Shown piece by piece: positions 44,440 to 56,477 of a DNA stretch of 64,000 bases (position 1 is its first letter; the number at the start of each line of letters is the position of its first letter). The notes under the pieces were generated by a model, which was not told the origin of the DNA, did not search any database, and saw only the letters and a program-made list of their open reading frames with translations. The stretch covers positions 4,464,001-4,528,000 of the forward strand of contig CM074695.1 of NCBI GenBank assembly GCA_037367355.1, in the 5' to 3' direction. The translations under genes and the position numbers were made by a program. Origin of the DNA: Neoscytalidium dimidiatum. Its lineage: Eukaryota > Ascomycota > Dothideomycetes > Botryosphaeriales > Botryosphaeriaceae.

Positions 44440-45506
44440 CATTACCAATTCTGGAATTCTTGACAGACCTTCTCTTCCACTTGCCTGTGAATGAACAATA
44501 CTGGTGGTATGGACCCTGGCACGGCATCTTGGCTTAGAGACGTGCAGCGCAAAACAAAGCCTGCCCAGAGGACTGTGCAACTCCCAACACTTCTTTTGGG
44601 CGTCAAAGCGTCGCAAGGTGGGGAAGGGGTCCGGGCGCGTGCGTGTGCGGGTCCGCGGAGAGGAATGAGTGCCGGGAGAAGGAGGGATTGGGATGTGAGA
44701 CAAGAATCTCGGGGCTATGAGAGAAGATTGGGCATGGAGAGACGACGCTATTTCGTACCGGGCGGAAAACGGAGGAAATGAACGGGGGTTTAGGTAATCA
44801 GGATGGTAGTGATTAATGACATTTTGAGGATTCGGCCGAGCGCGAGAGCGACGCGACGCGAGAGAGGGAAGGAAGCGCGCGCATTGTTTCGGGCACGCGT
44901 AACGGGGCTCTGTTCTTCGCCTGGAGACGCGCATTCCGCGGACATTGGATGCGCTGTCAAATGCCGCGTTGCACGACCTCAAACAGCCGCAGCAACTTTT
45001 CACGTCTGAAGAATGGAAACTCAGAACGTCGCGGAGGGAGAGCAAAATTTTGATATCAGTGATGACGCTGGGAATCTCTCTCGTGGCCAAGCAGGCTTCA
45101 AGAAGAGAGAAAAGACGGCCAGCAAGAAGCGCAAGCTCTACTCTAAATTACTCTTTGCGCATCGCTTCGACGCACATGACCCGCTCGACCAGTCATAATA
45201 AAGCCGATCCCATGGCCCAAGCTTCTTTTGCTTCCCTCCTCGCCCGCCCAGCCGGGTGTCTGGGCACATTGATCCCCAATCCATGCGGATTCCCAACCGA
45301 GAGCTCTAATGCCAAGTGTAATTTTTCGAGATGATGCTCGCAGAAATGAGAATATTAGTAGGTTAGAGTGAAGATATTAGTGACTTTGGCTTATAGAGTC
45401 GGTGAAATGATGCAAGAAGGAAGCCGGCCGGTCAGTCGGAAGCCTCCCGAGACCCAGATCGTCACCGGCCCGCTTAGGAAGATGATCATCATCATGCATC
45501 GCCCGT
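44440..45506. other. Convergent intergenic stretch, no supported gene
   Basis: This lies between the 43256 gene (plus) and erg5 (minus). A 232-codon minus-strand frame (44392-45090) and a 129-codon plus-strand frame (44945-45334) cross it. Neither shows a domain, a convincing start context or intron structure. Parts around 44620-44900 are GC-rich. Confidence 0.45.
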
Positions 45507-47329
45507 TTAGGCGCGCTTCGTGAAGGCCAGATGGCAGTCATCCTGCAAGCGAATCCGTTAGTTGAAGCCCGTGGCGGTGTGTCCTAGGGAGCCTTCGTGG
45601 CGAGGAACGTACCTTGGGGAAAATCGTCGCGAAGACCTTGATGTCCTCGCTCAGCGGGGTGACCTCATGCGTCCAGTCCAGCTCCATTGAAGCCTTGCCA
45701 ATCATAGCAATGAGGTTGTTGATGGCATACACCTGGCCGAGACAGTAGTGCGGACCAGTACCGAAGACGAGCCAGTTCTTCGTTTGCTTCTCCGCGTCAC
45801 CGGTGATCCAGCGCTCGGGCTGGAACGAGTCAGGGTTCGGGTATGCTTCGGGGTCGTGCAGCGCCAAGTACGTGGTCGGGATAACCATAGAGCCTGCACC
45901 TGGTTAGGCCTGATGAGGTCATATATCATGAAGATTGACTTACCCTTGGGGATCGTGTAGTTGTCGGTGATCTTGAACGGCTTCTTCGCCAGGTAGGGAA
46001 CCATGATGACGGGAGGCCTGTAGCGCAGCGTCTCCTTGACAACAGCGCGGGTGTAGGTCATCTGGTCCATCAAGTCCATAGTGAAGGGCTTGGTCTTGTC
46101 GCCACCACGGACACGGAGCTGCTCCTCGCGAATCTTGTCCAAGTGGTCGGGACGGTCAGCCATGATCTGGAAGAGCCAGGTGGCAGCGCTGCTGGTAGCA
46201 TCCTGAGAAGCGAAAAGGAAGGTGAAGATGGTCATGGAGATCTCGAGATCAGTGAACATGCGAATGACCTGAGCAGGCTTCTCGACCTCGATGCCCTTCT
46301 CCTTCTTCTTGGTGTAGTCTTCCGACTCGTACATGGCCTTCACCCAGCAGTCCAGGATGCAGTCGGGCTCACCGCCAGCAGCCATGCGGACCTTGCTCTT
46401 GGCAGCAGCCTTGGCAAACTCGTCGAGAACCATGTCGGCAGCCTTCTTGCCGCGCCAGGTGTTGGTGAAGGGGAGGATGATGGGGAAGTTGACCAGCTCC
46501 AGAGCCTCAGTGATGTAGTAGTAGTCGTCGGCAATCTTCTTGACGGCCTCATCGGGGATGTAGTGGCCGACGAAGGTACGGAGAGAGACGGCAGTGATGA
46601 ACTCGCGGAAGTAGTGCATGAAAGGCACAGGCTTGCCATTGTTCTCGGCAGTGATCTCCAGGGCCTTCGCGAAGTATTTCTCATAGATTTCCTCCTGGCC
46701 GGGCAGGTAGATGGCAAGGGCCTGGCGGGTGAAGAGGCCGTTGAGACCCTTGCGGTAGTCGACGTGGGCCTTGCCGTCGAGGAAGACCCAGTTCTCAGGG
46801 CGCAGCAGCTTGTAGGCGATGTCGACGACGCAGGGCTTGACGAAAGTGGGCGAATTGAAGACCTTACGGGCCATATCGCGGGTGGAGGCGATAACGACGA
46901 ACCTGTAGCGTGTTAGAAGGGGGTATAGCGTCAACGAGGCGGCACCGGCGCGTTACTTGTGGAAGACGGAGACGCAGCTAAGCTCGCCACTGGTCCACTT
47001 GGCGTAGTACTCCTCGAACTTGGGGTTCATAGAGTCCAGGAAGGGGCCGATGAAGGGAATCTTCCAGGCAGGACCGGCGATGGAGCCCTTGTTCATGATG
47101 TACTTGACTGTGCGATGCGTCAGCGGGCGCGCGAAAAACGCAGCGGCGAGCTTCACGCACTCTGATCATAGACGACCAACATGGCGAAGAGCGTGACGAC
47201 AACAGTCCACGCACTCACGCCCTCCAGGAGACGGCCGAGGAGGCCGGCGGCGACCTGGGAGCCTTGCAGCTCGGGAGTGAACTGGGCATCGGCGGAGGGT
47301 GATGCGAAGCTGCCATTGACGGCTGCCAT
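45507..47329 (-). CDS. erg5: Sterol C-22 desaturase, cytochrome P450 CYP61 (Erg5)
   Basis: Five exons: 47161-47329, 46957-47107, 45944-46902, 45613-45893 and 45507-45542, giving 531 aa, the usual length for the family. One N-terminal membrane anchor ([16 protein letters not shown]) is present. P450 hallmarks follow: the I-helix [18 protein letters not shown], ExxR in [10 protein letters not shown], the PERW motif and the haem-binding loop [11 protein letters not shown] with the cysteine ligand at residue 477. [18 protein letters not shown] and MARKVFNSP are typical of CYP61. Reaction: introduces the C-22(23) double bond late in ergosterol synthesis in the endoplasmic reticulum, using NADPH-P450 reductase. 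The last exon encodes only [11 protein letters not shown] and the stop. The gene is divergent from the beta-lactamase-fold gene. Identification is from strong overall resemblance to fungal Erg5. Confidence 0.95.
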
Positions 47330-48833
47330 GGCTGGGCGGGCGGCGCTCGCGGGCGCTGGCGGTGAACGGGCGGCTTGTTGGGGAAAGCTGAATTTTGGCA
47401 GCGCAGGGAGACGGCAGGCGCTGCGAGCTCGGGGCGACGGCGCGAGAGCTTCGGAGGAGTCAATGAGCGGCAGACGCAGTCGCGGAGGCGAGCACGACAA
47501 TATGCTGGGATGAGGGAAGCGCGCACAGCGGAGGCAGTGGTGGATAATATGGGCTTGCAGGTTTAATCACCTCCAGTAAATGGCGCCACGGACGGCGCTC
47601 GGCATGTCGGATATCCGCGCGCGCGCGAATCCTGCGGGCAGCCAGCCAGGTGCTAGGTGCCAGGCGCCAGGCAGCCCAGCAGCAGGGCCGAGGGGCGCAA
47701 GGCCTCAGGGCAGTCCTAGCCTACGGCGAAGCTTGGCCTGGCCCTATCACAAGTCCGTGCCTGGAAAATTGAGATTAGCTCAGCGCTCCCAGCAGATCCA
47801 TCCAAGCGCCATTCCTGCCCCCGTCACCCCGTCGCTCCGTCACCCCGTCGCCCCAGCATCACGAGAGCCTGCCCTGTCGTACCCTGCGGCTCTGCGAGCG
47901 ACCGCGTGGTGCTGCGCTGACCAGCCGCCCACCGCCCACCTCCAGCAGTCGCCATCTCGGACACGTGCCGGCATCCGCCGTGCGGACCTGTCGCCGGGAA
48001 CGAATACGGCTTCCCCGCAGCTTATCGCAACCTGACCGACCCGGTCCATTTTCCCAGCTTCGAAGTCTGCTCCGTCATGCTGAGAAAGCACAGAAAGCAC
48101 CCTTTCTTCGCGCCGACTTCGCTGGTCTGCAGCTCCCACCTGTTCGCTTGTCTTTCGGGCCTCTGCCTGCACTGAATCCGCCGATGGCGACACCGCATGG
48201 ATGGCCTTGCTGTCGTTCAGCGACGCCGTGCAGCCTGACAATCCCGCTTCCGCCGCTGCCGTTACGCCAGCTACTGCGGCCCGACCTCACCAGGAGCCAG
48301 CAGACCAGCCAATGCCGATGACGATATTACTCAGTTTAGCCTGGCGCTGTACTGCCTGCTGCTACACCTGCCTCAGGTCGACCAGCACACGCCCAGCGCC
48401 GGGGCCTATCTCCAAGAAATGCCATGCACTCAATTACTGGATGAGGAAGGAGCGGTAATACAGTCTTCGGCTCGCACCACGATAAGGATGCTATAAGAGG
48501 TATCAATGATATGCCTTAATATTTTTTTTTTCTCCACTCGTCTTGTCCACCTTCGTCCCGCTCGTTAGTTTTCGCTTTCTCTGCCACCTGTCTTGGGGCC
48601 ACATCAGCCGGCCACACGTCGTACAGGGAGCAGATGCCGATCCCTGAACGACTTTAACTTTGTGCACGGGAAGCAAAACACCATTATTAGAGTGGTGCAC
48701 TGTTGTCCGCGTGGGTTCGCCCAAGCAGGGTTTATCCGAGTCTGTGGCCCTCCTTATAACTCTATCGCCTCTCTGCGGAATGCTGTTTCTCTTTCTCGCC
48801 GTTCGCTTCTGTTCTCCTCGCTCGCCTTGAAAA
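47330..48833. other. Divergent promoter region between erg5 and the serine hydrolase gene
   Basis: About 1.5 kb and GC-rich, with open frames in several phases that are composition artefacts. It should hold the erg5 promoter, where sterol-responsive elements could be expected; none could be assigned with confidence by eye. The leader before ATG 48834 is rich in CTCT motifs. Confidence 0.5.
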
Positions 48834-51393
48834 ATGGGCTTGTTCCGATTTTCCCTCTCCGCAGCCCTCATTTTGAGCGTCATTGCCCCCGACGTGGACT
48901 CCGCTTGTATTCCGGATGTTCCGACTGCGCTGCTGTCCGACCCAGCAGTCTTGCAGCATCTTTCCGTGACTACGGCGTTCAGCGAAGTTGAGCGCAACCT
49001 TTCAGCCCTATTTACCGGCAGCACCCGTGACGGTTTCAGTTTTGCCATCGTGAGTTTCCCTTTCAACGACACATAGCTGGTTGAGCGGCAAAACCCTACT
49101 CGGCTGAAACCATATGTACTGCAACAGCAAGCCGAAGGATGGTACATTGGAGAGGTAGTAAAAGGTCCAGACGCAGATGTGCTGGAAAGTTCTGAACGCT
49201 AGCATACAGCTGTGTGAGCGTTTGATTACCATGTGATATCCTTCGGCTTGCGACGGCATAATCACAAATCCCGACCCGAAGCAAGGTTCTGCCCATAGTA
49301 CGAGGATGTTTTGCCCTGACAAATGGTACCAGGTCCATGCTTCGGGTCCCGAGAAGGCGTTTGCTTTCAACCACGGCTTGCTCAAATTTAACGAGACTTC
49401 GAGTGACAACAGCAGCATCTCCAACAGAGTTGAAAGTGACTCCATATTTCGCGTCGTGTCTGTTTCGAAGAATATCGCCACCCTTTCAGCCCTGATGGTA
49501 GAGAACGAGAGCAAGGCTCAGGACACTCTGCCAGCCTTGAGCATAGATTCACCGGTCAGACAAGCGCTTCCTGAATTTGGTCTGCCAGAGGTAGACTGGC
49601 AGAATGGTGGCAGCGAAATTACCCTGTCAATGCTCGCAAGCCACAGCTCGGGATTGCCAAGGGAAGGATATTTGACGGGGTTCGACATGGTTTCTGGACT
49701 TGCAAAAGCGAACGCGGAGACCATTGGTGCTGAGTGGGCTGAAGTAACTCCAAACGAGATCATAGAGTCTATCAAGCAACGGAACCTTATGTTCGCTCCG
49801 GGCCAGCGGGCCGCTTGTAAGCCACCCGTCTCACCAGCCGAAGTTTGTTCGATTTATACTCACGTATCTATCTAGACTCGAATGCGGGCGTTAGTATCCT
49901 CGCATGTAGGTGCTGCAAGAGATAAAGGAACGTCGCAGCATTCTACTGACTTGGCTCTTATAGTCGCTGCAGCCAACTACCACAACCGACTAGCAAATAC
50001 GAATCAAACATGGACGGAGTACGCTAATCAAAATATTCTCGGGCACCTTAATATGACGCACTCCTTCTTTGGAGCGATTCCGGAGGGCCTCGTCGACCAT
50101 ATCGGGGTTCCTGGAGGTGATAATTGGGTTGACCTCTTTATTGGCCCTGGCTACGATCCAGCCGGTGGCATGTGGGTGAGTTTTACCCCTGATAAAAGAA
50201 AAGAAGCAACACTACATGACTATATGTGCGACACGCTGTTCCATGCTCCATTGAACGGCCAGGTAAAGTCACATGAACGGTTGAAGTGGTCGTCTAAACG
50301 TCAATATCTTGGACTAATAGTAACATTTGCATCCGGACGACTGCTTCGACTCCGTATGACCACCGCGGCTTACAGTTACAATACCTTTACACGCTGCCTT
50401 GTATACATCATACAAACCTCTCATTCGCTCACCCGATTCTTCCACCACACATGCTAACCACTCCATCCTCTTCCCTCTACAGAGCTCCGCCAACGACCTA
50501 ACCACCTACCTTTACCACGTCTGGCTCTCGCCCACACCTCTCCTCATCACACCCACCCAGCGCCGCACCTCCCTCCAGCCCCGCCTCGTCCTCCCGGATG
50601 GCAAGCAGCAGGTCGGCGCGGGCTGGGAAATCGCCGTCGCGAGCACCTCCGGCCCGCCCGCAAACCAGACGAAGACGTACGGCATCTACGGCAAATCCGG
50701 CGACGGCGGCGGCTTCCACTCGTGGATCGACGTCGTCCCGAACCTCGGGTACGGCGTCGTCGTCCTGTCGCAGGAGAGCGCGCCCGCGGGCGGGAATTAC
50801 ACGCGCGTCTCGCCGACGGCGGTCAGGGATAGCGTCCATGCGATCTTGATGCCGGCGTTCGCGGACGCGCTGGCGGAGCGGCTGCGCGAGAGGTTCGCGG
50901 GGAGGTATGCGGAGCCGCGGGATAGCGGGCTCATCGCGGAGGAGGTCGCGACGGTGGCGAACGCGAGCGTCGCGGCGGAGTCGTTCGCGAGGCTGGAGGT
51001 GCAGGATGGGAGGCTGTTTGTTAGGGAGCTGGTTGTCAACGGGACCAGTGCGTGGGAGGGGCTGGATCGGCTGGGGTGGACGCCTGAGAGCCAGAGTCGC
51101 TTCTTCTCGAAGCCGGAGGGGGTCGGGCTGAACCCCGCGGAGGGGGTGGGAGAGAGGCAGCAGTTTGGCGAGGGCGCGTTTGTGTGGAGGGTTATGCCGG
51201 AGTTGGATACTTGTGATTGGTTTGATTTTGATGGGTGAGTCGGACTTGCTGCTTTTCTTTGATGGTGATGCTAACTCGTTTTAGATATACGGACCAGAAT
51301 GGGTGGCCGTTGAGCAAGATCGTGCTCGTCGAGAAGGAGGGCAGCGTGGAGCTTCACTATCCGCCTTATGATATAGTGCTGACGAGACAGTGA
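48834..51393 (+). CDS. Secreted beta-lactamase-fold serine hydrolase
   Basis: Six exons: 48834-49049, 49333-49816, 49876-49905, 49964-50175, 50483-51234 and 51285-51393, giving 600 aa. An N-terminal signal peptide is evident (basic start, SLSAALILSVIA core, cleavage near residue 23), and many N-x-S/T sites fit a secreted glycoprotein. Class C beta-lactamase/penicillin-binding motifs are present. SVSK gives SxxK with Ser115 and Lys118. YSN lies at residues 234-236 on a 30-nt micro-exon. A Gly-rich GKSGDGGGFHSW segment takes the place of the third (KTG or HxG) motif. The C-terminal 200 residues form the extra domain seen in fungal members. Family activities include esterase, peptidase, transacylase and lactonase; substrate not predictable. 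Introns of 283 and 307 nt are long for this window, so those two junctions are the least certain. Confidence 0.85.
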
Positions 51394-51668
51394 GCCTAGC
51401 GCCGGTAGTCCGCAGACATATGGGATTACGCTTTTCAGTCTTACACCACATCATTGGGCAATGGACATCGGCACGCCACTGGAAGTATTCTGCCCGAACG
51501 TTTGCAATATATTCGAGATGTCTCTGCATGTTGTCTGGGTGAATGTAAACTGGGATGGACACATGGAGAGCTGTAGCATGTCGTTGGCCTTTCCTTCGAT
51601 CATCACTACCCCACGCCCCACCGCAACACCTGCTCGTTCACCCCAGCCAGTACCACAGCCTCCCATGC

Positions 51669-51905
51669 TCACTTCTTTCCACCACCAACATTGCCCCCAC
51701 TAGCCCCACCGCTCCCAGCGACAGCGTTCCTATCCGCAGCGCCCTGCGCCCTCGCTGCAAATCCGGACGATGACATGTCTCCGCCGCTGCGCGCTTGCGT
51801 GGACTGGATCCTGCTCGCGTCCGATTTCGTCATCGAATGAGATGAGGTATTCGTGGATGAGTGCCCCTTCGAATGCGAAGAGCCGGTTTTCTGTGAGGAG
51901 GGCAT
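51669..51905 (-). CDS. Small hydrophilic SMP-like conserved fungal protein
   Basis: Single exon, 78 aa. The sequence is Ser/Gly/Thr-rich and predicted unstructured. The core MTKSDASRIQSTQARSGGDM followed by FAARAQGAADRN resembles small fungal proteins related to plant seed-maturation (SMP) domains; this is recognised from memory. Such proteins are often abundant in spores or under stress, but no biochemical activity is established. The gene is convergent with the serine hydrolase, 276 bp away. Confidence 0.68.
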   Translation of the reverse strand: MPSSQKTGSSHSKGHSSTNTSSHSMTKSDASRIQSTQARSGGDMSSSGFAARAQGAADRNAVAGSGGASGGNVGGGKK

Positions 51906-53502
51906 GTTCGTGTTTCGGGTGTGGATGCTTGGTAATGCGAGGTGGTCAAGGTGGAGTTTATGTATTGATGGTTGCGCTTCCTGAACTCAATGTTATATTT
52001 GTAGCCGGTGGCGGTGCGTGGTCTGGCGGTTGGGGGCACCGGGGGAGGGGGGAATCTGTTGGGCGGATGGAATTGGTAGGATATGGTGGTAGAGGTAAGG
52101 GATTGCTGGACGGAATTCGAGAAGGGCGATCGTTGGGGCGTGGTGAAAGATGCGGCAGGTACGTGCTTCGGACGGAAGTGATTTGCATGCTGCGAATGTG
52201 TGACTCGTCATGGGGTCTAAATCTCCGCAGAGTCGCCCGAGCGGGTGGAGCCGAGATGGGAAGTGCTCCGATCTTGCGCATTGTCATGACGCTCTAAGAC
52301 AGGCATGGCATCTCAGCACCTTTATCAGCCTTGGCCCGTTCGCTCTCGTTAGTTTCCAAATTGTTATTAGTGAATCCAGTCATGGTAGAGGTGGACACGA
52401 ATGGCCCTCGTGTCCAAGGATGCGCCGTTTTGCAGTAGGCAGGAGCGCACAAAAGCTGTATAAGGTACAAGTCGGTCAGAATCTGCCTATATGCAGAGGT
52501 TATGGTTATGACGGCAAGGCTCTTGAGATTGTCCAGCTCCGCCATTGACTGGATATTATCTCGCAATACTTAGAGATAATACTTCTATAAGATCTAGTTA
52601 ACGTCACCCTTCCGCTTTTGGGTAAATGTATTTTGATCTAAAGAAAAAAAAACGTCCTGATCTACTCTAGCACGACCATGAGTGTATGGACCGTGTCACG
52701 TAGCTCTTGAGGAAGGTCGAAGAAACAGAACAGCGCTAAATGCTCAATTCTCTGGAAGCGATAATCCCCGACAAGGTTGTTATACTCTTGGCCGACTACG
52801 TGGTCAGAAAGTGATCATCCATGGTGAGGCTGGATCAGGCCATTGCTCTCGAAGGCGCGAGTGTGGTCAAATAGAGTCGAGTTTTAGAGGGCACAGCCGT
52901 GTTGGGCGCCCTTACCTGAATTGGATTCTGGGTGTTGTGGTGGAAGTTACGCTGGTTGTAGCAATTGTGAATGTTTCTGAAGAAAGGTATTGGCCGTGCA
53001 GACGAGGATATACCATGGACAATGGCCCACTCAGTTGGGGGTCGAAGGCTGACTATGTGGTGGATATCCAAGGCGCGTGTCACGCGGTGAGGCAACCGTG
53101 TGGACGGCTACTTGGCCTCGTCCTGTATAGTTCTATTCGGACAGTAACTTCGACCGTGCGAATCACGTCAGGCGCACACAGATAATTTGAATCCGAGAAT
53201 GACGCGGCTATATTTGGAAGATCTGACCTATAATGCAGGAGCAAACGGTGATGGCTTGTTTGCTGCCTATTGTTTGGCCCTGCGATACGTCACCTCTGCA
53301 AGCAGATACCCTAAAGTCACTTGCCTCGAGAACGCCCAAGGAATTCGCCTCAACGCTTTCACCAACCATACTTACCGCCCTTCCAAGAACAACTGTCGGG
53401 CATATCCACCACCTCCTCATTCCGCACTTTCACGCAGCGGCGCGACAACGTCACCGACGTCTACCAATCCGCCTCATTCCCTACCCGGAGAACAGCACCA
53501 GA
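51906..53502. other. Divergent intergenic stretch, nothing recognised
   Basis: About 1.6 kb between the SMP-like gene (minus) and the CTD-kinase cyclin gene (plus). Overlapping frames on both strands lack support. A long in-frame extension upstream of ATG 53503 (back to 53233) exists, but its content is not conserved-looking and is treated as leader. Confidence 0.5.
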
Positions 53503-55696
53503 ATGCCGAGGAGAACGAAAAAGCCACCCTTCAAAGAGCCACCCGGCCTACAGCGGACTACATCACTGCACAGCTCTGGACCACTGCACGACTGGGGCGA
53601 TGATGAGATTCGCGTCAAGGGCGCGTCATTGCGACGTGAGAGAGGCGGAGAGTCGGTGGCACCGACAAGGGCGGCGCGGCAGCGGCAGCAGCAGGCACAC
53701 CCCGGCCCCGGTTCTGGGCGCACGCCAGCTCCAGCGCCGACCGGGGGAGATGCAGCCACAGATCGCTCCGCGGCCCGTCCAGGTGCTGACAATCCGAACC
53801 TCATCGCCCTGGGCGCCCGCAAGAAGCTCCTCCGACACTATCAAAAGAGCCCGGACGACCGGAGGCTTCCCAAGTTGCAGGGCCGAAAGGTTGAGTCGAG
53901 CGCGGCGCTGAGTGGCGACGAGGAAGAGCCCCCCAAGAAGCCTAAGAATCTTCTGCACATCCGGCCCTACGGCCAGCTGACGCCTCTGAGCGACCAGGAC
54001 GAGGACGCAGACGTGATCACCATGGCGCCCGCTCCTGCACCGTTGACTGCCCCGAATGGCCAGCCGGGCCCGCACCCGTCTTTCATCGAGGTTGCGAGGC
54101 CGTACATCTTTCAGCAAAAAATCGAGCAATTCCTTGCCGCTATTGGCATGCCCGAGGCGAAAGAGGACAGCATCAGGCTTCAAGGTGTACAGCTCATCGA
54201 CAACGTGAGGAAATCGTTACAATTGTAAGTCCTGGCATATTTTTCCATATTTTTTATTTTTTTTTTTCGATCTGACAGTATACAGGCCTGTGCGGACATT
54301 CAATACCGCATGTGTATACTATCACAAATTCCGCCTGATCCACGCAGACAATGAATATAATCTTGTTGTAAGTGCTCCTCTGAGCCCTGCATGGAATTGA
54401 AACAAAAAGCCTGATATCTCGACAGGAAGCAGCACTGGCCGCCCTCTTCACAGCCTGCAAAATCGAAGACACGCTCAAGAAATCCAAAGAAATCATCTGC
54501 GCATCCTTCAACCTCAAACTCCAACCCGCCGACCAGCTCTCCCCCGACGACCCCGTAAGTTCCTTCTCAGTCCCTCGTTGCTTCTCCCCAGATCACGATT
54601 GACTCACGCGGCAGCGCGGTGGAAAGCAACTCGAGCAGCCGAGCAAAGTGATCATCGGCCTCGAGCGCCTGATGCTCGAAGGCGCGGGCTTCGATTTCCG
54701 CAACCGCCAGCCGCAGAAGCTCGTCATCAAGCTCGCGCGCCGGTGCGGCTTCGCGAAGGACCGCGTCGGCAAAACCGCGTACAGCATGTCGCTCGACCTG
54801 TACCGGACCTTCGCGCCGCTCAAGCAGACGACGGCCGCCATGGCGATCGCGTGCGTCGAGCTGGCGGCGCGTCTGTGCGACGCGAACCTCGAGCGCGTCG
54901 TGCCCGGCGGGAGCCAAGGGCTGGACTACGCGCGATGGAAGGTGACTCGGGCAGAAGTGATGGGTACGTGTTCCCCCAAAAAAAGAAAAAAAAAGAATAA
55001 ACTCCTCCTCTCCCCTTTTGCCATTGCATACGGGAATGATGATGATGATGATGGCCATGAGACTAACGTCAATAAAAAACTTCCCCCTAAATAGAGACGA
55101 TGCTCGACCTCCTCGACCTCTACACCCACCATCGCGCCACCAGCCTCATCGGCCCCAACTACCCCCTCGACACCTACATCAACGTCCGCATCGCCCTGAA
55201 CCAGGAGTCCACCGCCTCCAACCTGCCGCGCTACACGCAGTCCACCCCTCCGCCGTCGCCACCACCGCAGCCCGCGCCCGCGTCCTCTGCCCCCGCCGCT
55301 GCCTCGAAACTCCCCGCCGCGAACGGTCTGCCCCCGAAGCCGGGCACAACGACACCAGTTGCCTCGTCGTCGACGACGACGTCGACGAATGGTGCACAGC
55401 AGCCGCAGCAACAGCAGCAACAGCAACAGCAACAACAGACGCCGCCGCAGCAGGTGGCGCTGCCCGTCTCGGCGATCGGGACGAGGGGCTTGGGCGGGAC
55501 GGTGCGCTTCATGCTGGACGCGGCGAGGGCGCGCGACGAGAAGAGGACGGTGGCGTCGTACTTCAAGGACGAGGAGGAGGAGTACGAAGTCGAGGTCGAG
55601 GTGGGGGAGGGTGCTGGTAGTGGCGGTGGTGGGGGCGGTGGGGCAAGCAGCAGCGGCAGGAATAACGACGACGGTAGAGGGAGGGGACGGAGATGA
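53503..55696 (+). CDS. ctk2: CTD kinase subunit beta, cyclin (Ctk2-like)
   Basis: Five exons: 53503-54224, 54286-54367, 54426-54554, 54615-54963 and 55095-55696, giving 627 aa. Residues about 200-300 form the first cyclin box (PYIFQQKIEQFLAAIGMPEA, FNTACVYYHKFRLIH, EAALAALFTACKIEDT). A second helical repeat follows at about 320-440 (KVIIGLERLMLEGAGFDF, YSMSLDLYRTFAPLKQTT, ETMLDLLDLYTHH). The YYHKFRL and FTACKIEDT phrases are characteristic of the Ctk2/cyclin K-type family. Role in yeast: cyclin of the CTDK-I complex (Ctk1-Ctk2-Ctk3), which phosphorylates Ser2 of the RNA polymerase II C-terminal domain during elongation. Both ends are disordered, the C-terminus with a Gln run (CAG/CAA repeat at 55395-55440) and an acidic then glycine-rich tail. 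ATG 53503 was chosen because it starts the family-like region (MPRRTKKPPFKEPPG). Confidence 0.85.
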
Positions 55697-56477
55697 TGAG
55701 GTGGAGTGGAAAAGGTTGTGAAGAGATGAGAAGACTAAAAAAGGAATGGTGGGTTTGGGATGGGCTGAGGATATTTGGACGTAGAATATACCCTGGAACT
55801 AATTTCCTTTTATTTTTTCTTCTCCCCCAAAGTTCGTTCGTGGAAGGGTGCAGAGGCAGGGGGAAAAAAAAATACAACGTGCCTACCGCACCTAGCACGC
55901 TGACGGCGCTCATGCTGAGGCTCCGTCTACCTTTAGCCGGCCAATGCCTTCCAGCTTACAAGCGCGTATGGAGAGACCGGGACGGGTTTTCAAGCAGTAG
56001 AGAGAGAATGGGACAGGGAAGGTTGCGAAGGCCTTGAGAAACCCAACACGACTGTCACGCCTATCAGTATTCCGCTACGCCCGCATTCAAGACGATAGTG
56101 GAGGAGATGCTGAAAAGTGTGTATCCGTACGTGTACGACCGCAGAGATGGAGGTGTCCGACGCGAAGTTCAACAAGCGATTTTTCCACGCCACCGTGTTT
56201 CCCTGTTCCAGTGACGATAACCACAGTTGTCATGTTCGATACCATCCGTACTCAAGAGGAAACGCCGCCCCGATGCACCAACCATCCGGCCATGCCATGC
56301 CTTTCCCCGCAACGTACAACCAAAAAAAAAAAAAGGAAACGCATCTGCCTTTTTTTTTTTTTGGTTCCTCCCCAACTCTCTATCATCGTACATATTCCCC
56401 ATCCCCACTCTCACCGCGTTTCAACAGGGAACTAAGAACAAGAGTGGCAAGGAGCCATAGGAGGTTTCGACCCAATC
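55697..56477. other. Convergent intergenic stretch
   Basis: About 0.8 kb between the convergent CTD-kinase cyclin and RBM26/27-like genes, with several A and T homopolymers (for example about 56322-56360). It contains both 3' untranslated regions. Nothing else was recognised. Confidence 0.5.

Noticed and set aside
44392..45090. 232-codon minus-strand frame between the 43256 gene and erg5
   Set aside because: Ser/Pro/Arg-rich with no domain; it overlaps the end of a better-supported plus-strand gene and has no supporting splice pattern.
46143..46916. 257-codon plus-strand frame opposite erg5
   Set aside because: Antisense shadow of the main P450 exon.
47580..48458. Several plus-strand frames of 85-151 codons upstream of the serine hydrolase
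   Set aside because: GC-rich composition gives open frames in several phases at once; no conserved sequence or introns, and the interval is the erg5/hydrolase promoter.
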